DNA of 64,000 bases, from positions 1-64,000 of the forward strand of contig NZ_VOOR01000014.1 in NCBI RefSeq assembly GCF_007993045.1. The letters run 5' to 3'. The first letter of the stretch is position 1. The number at the start of each line of letters is the position of its first letter. The position numbers were made by a program, and so were the translations under genes. Below the pieces are notes generated by a model that was not told the DNA's origin, did not search any database, and worked only from the letters and a program-made list of their open reading frames with translations. Positions 59,655 through 64,000 of this stretch are shown here, piece by piece. This stretch comes from Phaeodactylibacter luteus. GTDB taxonomy: Bacteria; Bacteroidota; Bacteroidia; Chitinophagales; Saprospiraceae.

Positions 59655-60050
59655 TGGCTGGTTTGGGCACAAACCCAATTGCCGTTTTTGGGCCTGCACC
59701 TACGGAGGGGGCCTGCACCTGCCGCAAGGGTGGGCCCTGCCCAACGGCAGGTGCCGCTATGCTACGGGGCTCGCTGCCCGCTCGGCCCTAACGGGCTGTA
59801 TACCCCTCCGCAGCGCTAGGCCGATGCCATCCTGGAGCTAAAAACCGTAACATTTGGGATGGTGCACGTTGGCTGCTTAGGTGTCACGGCATCTTAAAAT
59901 GGAGCAGGCAGATACCACAGCCCGCCACCGTGTTTTGCTTTGCCTCGGTGCCTCTGTATGCAATTCGCCTCAGGGGCACCGAGCACACAGCTGTTCACCG
60001 TGCCCTGCGCAAGCCCGCTACCCCAAAAGCCGTGCCCCATATTGGCCTGA
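59655..60050. other. Intergenic region with repeat A10
   Basis: 396 bp. No gene apart from repeat copy A10; a 66-codon frame at 59881-60081 overlaps the flippase and looks spurious. Confidence 0.55.
59706..59830 (+). repeat. Family A dispersed repeat, copy 10
   Basis: GGGGGCCTGCACCTGCC start (with an inserted duplication of the palindromic part), GCTATGCTACGGGGCTCGCT, CCGCTCGGCCCTAACGGGC and CCGCAGCGCTAGGCC end. Confidence 0.88.
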
Positions 60051-61379
60051 TCAGCTGCCCAAGCAGGCTGTCACCGCGTAGGCACCTAACATGAGGGTAG
60101 TGTACACTGCAAAATGGCGCGTCGGAGTGTAAGCACGCCACGAAATGCCGAACCGGGCTTTCAGGTAAGCGCACATCAGCAGTTTATCTACGGTGTAGGC
60201 AGCGACAGTTGCCCAAGCTACCCCGGCCAGCCCCAGCCATTGCACCCACCAAAAACCTAAAAAAACGTTGAGCCCCAGCTCCAAAAACCCCAGCCAAAAC
60301 ACCGCCCGGTTGGCCCCTAATGCCATCAATACCGTACGCGGGAACAGCAGCCTGCTGACCAGCACCAATAGGAAGATATTGAACAAGGGCACGCTCTCGC
60401 GGAATTCCTCGCCGAACAGCAAAGGGAACCAGTGACCACTGCTCAATAACAGTGCAATGGAAAAGGGGAACAACAGATGGAACAAGCGGACAGCTCGAGA
60501 TTTCATCGCTGCCAGCCCCTTGCCCAGGTCTTCAGATAAAAGCGGCAATACTGCTGTGCCAAACGCCCCGGCCAAAGCCAATGCCAGGGGCAGCTCTCTT
60601 GCCCCATAGCGGAAAACCGCGAACGTACGGGCGTCGCCTTCGTAGTGCCACCCTACCAGCCAGCTGTCGAATGAAAGGCTGAGGGCACCAATCAGTGCAT
60701 AGCCCATAAGCGGGAAAGCATAGCTCAGCCACTTGCGGGCCAAACGCCCTTCAAAACAGGGCCAGCCGGCTTCCCTCGCAAGCACAACGCCCAGCATGGC
60801 CAGCTTGCAGCCCCCCGTCAGCACCAAAGCCACTGCCAAATGGCTAAGTGCGGGGGCGTACCAGCTCCCCCATGCTACCGCCAACAAATGCCCCGCCGCA
60901 AACAGCAGGCTCTGTCCCAACAGCATACGGCTGCGCCGAAATACCAAAAGCAGGTGCTCGAGCAGAAAGCCCGACAGGTTGAGACAGAGAGCAAGCAGGT
61001 ACAAGCCCAAGCCGGGCACCTCCTTAGTTCCGGTAAAAAGGGGCAGCAGCTGGCCCTTGAAAGCCCAAAAAACGCCCGATACCGCAAAGGCACCGGCAAA
61101 CAGCACCCCGCAGGCTGTCCAGGCCATCCGCTGTTGTGCAGAACGGCCCAGGCTTGGAAAGAAAGTGAGGAAGCCCTGAAGCGCGCCAGTCGCCCAAAAA
61201 GAAGTGAGCAGATAGCCCAGGAAAAGCCACTGCTCATAATGCCCAACCTGGGCAGGGCTGAACCAACTGTTGGCCAGCAGCAGAGCAGCAGCCAAGTGGG
61301 CGCCCTGCCTCGCTATCACCGCAGCCTGATACGCCCGCGCAGGGTCTAACGGGCCCAGCAGCTGGCTCAGCGCCTTCAA
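60051..61379 (-). CDS. MOP-superfamily polysaccharide flippase (Wzx-like)
   Basis: 442 residues, about 12 predicted TM helices. Pattern and length resemble polysaccharide biosynthesis C/Wzx or MurJ-like lipid-linked glycan flippases of the MOP superfamily (for example AFPLMGYALIGALSLSFDSW and PLFNIFLLVLVSRLLFPRTV). No conserved motif specifies the substrate. The ATG at 61379 directly abuts the stop codon of the saccharopine dehydrogenase-like gene, a zero-gap arrangement that suggests cotranslation. The relation between the two functions is not obvious. Confidence 0.82.
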   Translation of the reverse strand: MKALSQLLGPLDPARAYQAAVIARQGAHLAAALLLANSWFSPAQVGHYEQWLFLGYLLTSFWATGALQGFLTFFPSLGRSAQQRMAWTACGVLFAGAFAVSGVFWAFKGQLLPLFTGTKEVPGLGLYLLALCLNLSGFLLEHLLLVFRRSRMLLGQSLLFAAGHLLAVAWGSWYAPALSHLAVALVLTGGCKLAMLGVVLAREAGWPCFEGRLARKWLSYAFPLMGYALIGALSLSFDSWLVGWHYEGDARTFAVFRYGARELPLALALAGAFGTAVLPLLSEDLGKGLAAMKSRAVRLFHLLFPFSIALLLSSGHWFPLLFGEEFRESVPLFNIFLLVLVSRLLFPRTVLMALGANRAVFWLGFLELGLNVFLGFWWVQWLGLAGVAWATVAAYTVDKLLMCAYLKARFGISWRAYTPTRHFAVYTTLMLGAYAVTACLGS

Positions 61380-62717
61380 TTACAATGCTCTTTCGTGGTC
61401 TTCAAAGACCACCCCGTAAGATTCAAGCTCCTCGAGGACCGGCTCGTATACCTCCGGGATGACGGGTATGTTGACCCCCTTAGATTTGATGCGGCCTTCC
61501 ATGACCAGCTTGACAAAAATGCCCAGCGGCAAGCCCACCAATTTGGCCATAGCGGTATCCTGTGCGTCCTTGCCTTTCATGACCAGCGTGGATGTCAGTT
61601 CCTGCTGCCGGCCTTCCAGCTCGTACTCAAACTCGTGCTGCATGATGATCATATCACGGTCCCGCGCTTTGAGCTTCCACTTATCCAGCAGCAGCTGCTC
61701 TAGGATGAGGGCAGGGGTGGCGTTGTCCAAGCCTATCTTTTTCTTACGGAAAAGCCCCAGCCAATCCAGCTTTTTCATGACCTCGCCGTCCGAAGGCACA
61801 TTGAGCAGGGCGGCGATGCGGTCTTTGACCGAACCGGAAGCATTTACAGGGTTTAGGTAGCCCTCCATGAACTCGTGGTAGGAAATGTCCCGGCTTTCCA
61901 AGATGGGGTAAGAGCCGTCGGTAAGGCCGATCTTGACCAGCGCATGCCAAGCCTCGCAAAACCCGCTGTGCCGGATAGTCCCCCTGAGGATATTGGGGAT
62001 ATCCGCCAGCCCATACACATCCCGGTAGAGGAGGGAATCGCGGTTGGCATAAGCTTCGTACTCGCCCATACCTGGGATTTCAATCTTCCGGTAGTCTTTG
62101 AACAAGCGGTTGTAGGGGATATACTTGTACTTCCCGTTTTCGAGGTATTGGGCGGTGCCCTGCCCGGCCAAGACAACATTGCGAGGGTTCCAAGTAAATT
62201 TATAGTGCCAGGGGTTGTCATCGCTTTCCGGAGCGATCAGGCCACCAGTATAGGACCGGAAAGCCGTGATTTTGCCGCCTTTTGCCTTGATGCTATTGAT
62301 GTGGCGCATAGCCGACATGTGATCAATGCCGGGGTCAAGCCCCATCTCCCCCATGAAGATCAGCTCCCGGTCCCGAGCTTCGTCCCCCAAACGGTAAAGC
62401 TCTTGGGAAACATAGGAAGCGGTGATCAGGTGCTTTTTCAGTTTAATGCAATCGTGTGCCACCTCCAAGTGAAGGTGTGCCGGCAATAGAGAAACCACGA
62501 CATCAGCCCTCCCGATCAGCTCTCTCCGGTCATTTACTTTATTGACATCCAGCCAGGCCGGCCGGCCATTCGGGCGGCCTTTCACGCGGGACTCTGCCAG
62601 CTGCGGGTCTGCATCTGCCACAGTGACGAACCAGCCTTTCTGCTCTGCCTGGCCCAATACATAATTGATGCAGGCGCCAGCTGAGCGGCCGGCACCGATA
62701 ATGAGGATGTTATTCAT
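61380..62717 (-). CDS. Saccharopine dehydrogenase-like oxidoreductase
   Basis: 445 residues. N-terminal Rossmann cofactor motif (IIGAGRSAGACIN), DVVVSLLPAHLH, HLITASYVS and MGEMGLDPGIDHMSAM are typical of saccharopine dehydrogenase (glutamate-forming). The C-terminal domain (about 125-380) contains FRSYTGGLIAPES and KFTWNPRNVVLAGQG. It is probably an NAD(P)-dependent enzyme of lysine or a related amino-acid pathway; saccharopine reductase is also possible. The frame runs into the flippase with no gap. Confidence 0.9.
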   Translation of the reverse strand: MNNILIIGAGRSAGACINYVLGQAEQKGWFVTVADADPQLAESRVKGRPNGRPAWLDVNKVNDRRELIGRADVVVSLLPAHLHLEVAHDCIKLKKHLITASYVSQELYRLGDEARDRELIFMGEMGLDPGIDHMSAMRHINSIKAKGGKITAFRSYTGGLIAPESDDNPWHYKFTWNPRNVVLAGQGTAQYLENGKYKYIPYNRLFKDYRKIEIPGMGEYEAYANRDSLLYRDVYGLADIPNILRGTIRHSGFCEAWHALVKIGLTDGSYPILESRDISYHEFMEGYLNPVNASGSVKDRIAALLNVPSDGEVMKKLDWLGLFRKKKIGLDNATPALILEQLLLDKWKLKARDRDMIIMQHEFEYELEGRQQELTSTLVMKGKDAQDTAMAKLVGLPLGIFVKLVMEGRIKSKGVNIPVIPEVYEPVLEELESYGVVFEDHERAL

Positions 62718-63118
62718 GGTTGGTTTTTTCTGTATATTTCCTAATTTGCCCAGCTTTTATCATTCAGTTGCTGCCCGTTCCACCTCCTTTTCGAGAGAAA
62801 GCGGAAGCAACAGCTGAACAGCCCAAGCGGTAAACAGGCACTACCTCTGACCGCCGCAATATAAGGAGTTGTTGAAAGCTTTTAAACGCAGGAGGGCAAA
62901 AAGCAAAAGACTTAAAGCGTGTTGGGGTTTTGGCCTTCTAGCCGAGAACTAGCAATTTTTTGATTAAACGAGACCCGAAAACCGGAGTTTAGCCAAAGTT
63001 TCGGGGCGAAGCATAAGCGAAAAAGTGTCCCGCTGTCTAGCGGGACAGACTGATTACTAAAGCCCCAGCACGCTCTCTTAACCAAGCGGGCCCTGCCCTG
63101 CAAAATGAACCTGATAAC
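62718..63118. other. Intergenic region with repeat B2
   Basis: 401 bp, no gene. It carries family B copy 2. The upstream regions of cdd and the saccharopine dehydrogenase-like gene lie on either side; no clear -33/-7 pair. Confidence 0.55.
62916..63076. repeat. Family B inverted-repeat element (MITE-like), copy 2
   Basis: Terminal inverted repeats AGCGTGTTGGGGTTTT at 62916-62931 and the complement of 63059-63074. CTTAA flanks both sides (62911-62915 and 63077-63081), a possible 5-bp target duplication. Interior blocks match copy 1 at 9142-9300. Confidence 0.78.
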
Positions 63119-63601
63119 ATGGAAGAACGCCAGATCAAGACCAATTATCTGCTGTACAAGGGCTGGCAAGAAATGGATGCAGACGACCAAGAGCTCATAC
63201 AGCATGCCCGCTTGGCACTAGAAAAAGCCTATGCGCCCTATTCAGACTTCTTCGTAGGGGCTGCCGCAAGGCTTTCAAATGGCGCGATCGTCTGCGGGGC
63301 CAACCAAGAAAACGCAGCCTACCCCATGTGCCTCTGCGCGGAACGGGTAGCGCTCGGCAATGCCACCATGCAGTACCCTCAAGCACAGATGCAAGCTATG
63401 GCCATTACCATCAAAAACCCTAAGCGGGTACTGAACCAGCCTGCGGCCCCCTGCGGCTCCTGTAGGCAGGCTTTGTGCGAGACAGAGTCCAGGCAACAAT
63501 CGCCAGTGCGCCTCCTGCTTATGGGCATGGAGGGGCCCGTGATAGAGCTGGAAAGCGCCGCAAGTATCCTCCCCCTAGGTTTTCACGGGGGCTATTTCTG
63601 A
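63119..63601 (+). CDS. cdd: Cytidine deaminase
   Basis: 160 residues, the tetrameric-type length with an N-terminal extension of about 25 residues. Motifs: ARLALEKAYAPYSDFFVGAA, CGANQENAAYPMCLCAERVA (Zn-binding Cys and catalytic Glu) and PCGSCRQALCE. It deaminates cytidine and deoxycytidine in pyrimidine salvage. Its stop overlaps the stop of the convergent NUDIX gene by 10 bp. Confidence 0.95.
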   Translation: MEERQIKTNYLLYKGWQEMDADDQELIQHARLALEKAYAPYSDFFVGAAARLSNGAIVCGANQENAAYPMCLCAERVALGNATMQYPQAQMQAMAITIKNPKRVLNQPAAPCGSCRQALCETESRQQSPVRLLLMGMEGPVIELESAASILPLGFHGGYF

Positions 63602-64000
63602 CCAGGCGGGAGCAATTGCCCAATGTGTACTTGTGCCTGCCCCTTTTTTTGGTCTTCGAAAAACCGCCTTAGGGAAAAGGTCGACGAAGTGAACGCAATC
63701 TCTTCCCAAGGGACATCTTCTTCCGCAAAAAGGCGGGCTTCAAGGCTCTCCTCCCCCACGCCAAACGCCCCGGGCCCTTTCAGGTCGCCCAAAAAATGGA
63801 TGTATACCTGGTTGATATGGGGCAGGCTATATAAGGTGTGCAAACGGATGTTCGTGACACTTGCCTCAACTTCCTCCCGGACCTCCCGGCAGGCCCCCTC
63901 TTCGACAGTCTCTCCATTTTCCATATAACCACTAGGGACGTTCCAAAAGCCATACCTTGGGGCTATAGAACGCCTAGCCAACAAGACTTTGCCATCCCAT
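63592..64000 (-). CDS. NUDIX hydrolase, 5' end beyond the window
   Basis: At least 136 residues; the start codon lies past the right edge. The frame reads WDGKVLLARRSIAPRYGFWN directly before the NUDIX box (GX5EX7REUXEE: GYMENGETVEEGACREVREE), whose last Gly is Glu here. ADP-ribose pyrophosphatase-like or other nucleoside diphosphate-X hydrolase activity is likely. It converges with cdd, with a 10-bp 3' overlap. Confidence 0.9.
   Translation of the reverse strand, partial: WDGKVLLARRSIAPRYGFWNVPSGYMENGETVEEGACREVREEVEASVTNIRLHTLYSLPHINQVYIHFLGDLKGPGAFGVGEESLEARLFAEEDVPWEEIAFTSSTFSLRRFFEDQKKGQAQVHIGQLLPPGQK

Noticed and set aside
1-64000. CRISPR array, rRNA or complete tRNA
   Set aside because: No regularly spaced short repeats and no rRNA or complete tRNA sequence were seen on either strand.

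Overview
The window looks like chromosomal DNA from a Bacteroidota bacterium, most likely a marine member of the Saprospiria (Lewinella/Phaeodactylibacter-like). This is inferred from gene families and sequence style, not from a marker-gene comparison. Supporting signs are two TonB-type outer-membrane proteins with carboxypeptidase-like N-terminal domains, three proteins with type IX secretion (T9SS) C-terminal sorting domains, a DUF4296 lipoprotein, a DUF1343/NamZ muramidase, a single-chain PurL, a weak Shine-Dalgarno context and several TAnnTTTG-type -7 promoter boxes. Base composition is about half G+C, high for the phylum.

Layout. 1-7 kb: a left-edge inverted-repeat element, then a minus-strand block of response regulator, histidine kinase and outer-membrane beta-barrel protein, preceded by two PH-domain membrane proteins. 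7-15 kb: a secreted thioredoxin-fold protein, an SDR, SixA, a DUF4296 lipoprotein, a DEDDh/GIY-YIG nuclease, NamZ and SbcD. 15-31 kb: housekeeping genes (sbcC, ruvB, folK, yidC, ffh) with a second TonB receptor, an aminotransferase, lipoproteins and a small exported protein. 31-35 kb: purL. 35-41.7 kb: a gene-poor, visibly more AT-rich stretch with an ECF sigma gene broken by an in-frame TGA, a small membrane protein, and a LuxR-type regulator followed by a TPR histidine kinase. 41.7-46 kb: folE with an SDR, a lipoprotein and lpdA. 46-54 kb: two T9SS-exported proteins sharing a near-identical 563-bp C-terminal module (one a metzincin-like protease), then a C39-peptidase ABC exporter and its HlyD partner. 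54-64 kb: a glycosyltransferase, a lipase-like hydrolase, a SPOR-like protein, fmt, ggt, a flippase, a saccharopine dehydrogenase-like enzyme, cdd and a NUDIX gene cut by the right edge.

Between the genes lie three dispersed non-coding repeat families. Family A (about 100-160 bp, ten copies, both orientations, all outside the genes called here) is REP-like. Family B (about 160 bp, two copies) and family C (about 165 bp, one copy plus a solo end) have terminal inverted repeats and look like MITEs. No tRNA, rRNA or CRISPR array was seen. No new multi-gene system is evident. The most noteworthy signals are the four-fold 11-bp direct repeat upstream of the first outer-membrane protein gene, the sigma gene with a TGA codon, the duplicated T9SS module and the repeat families.
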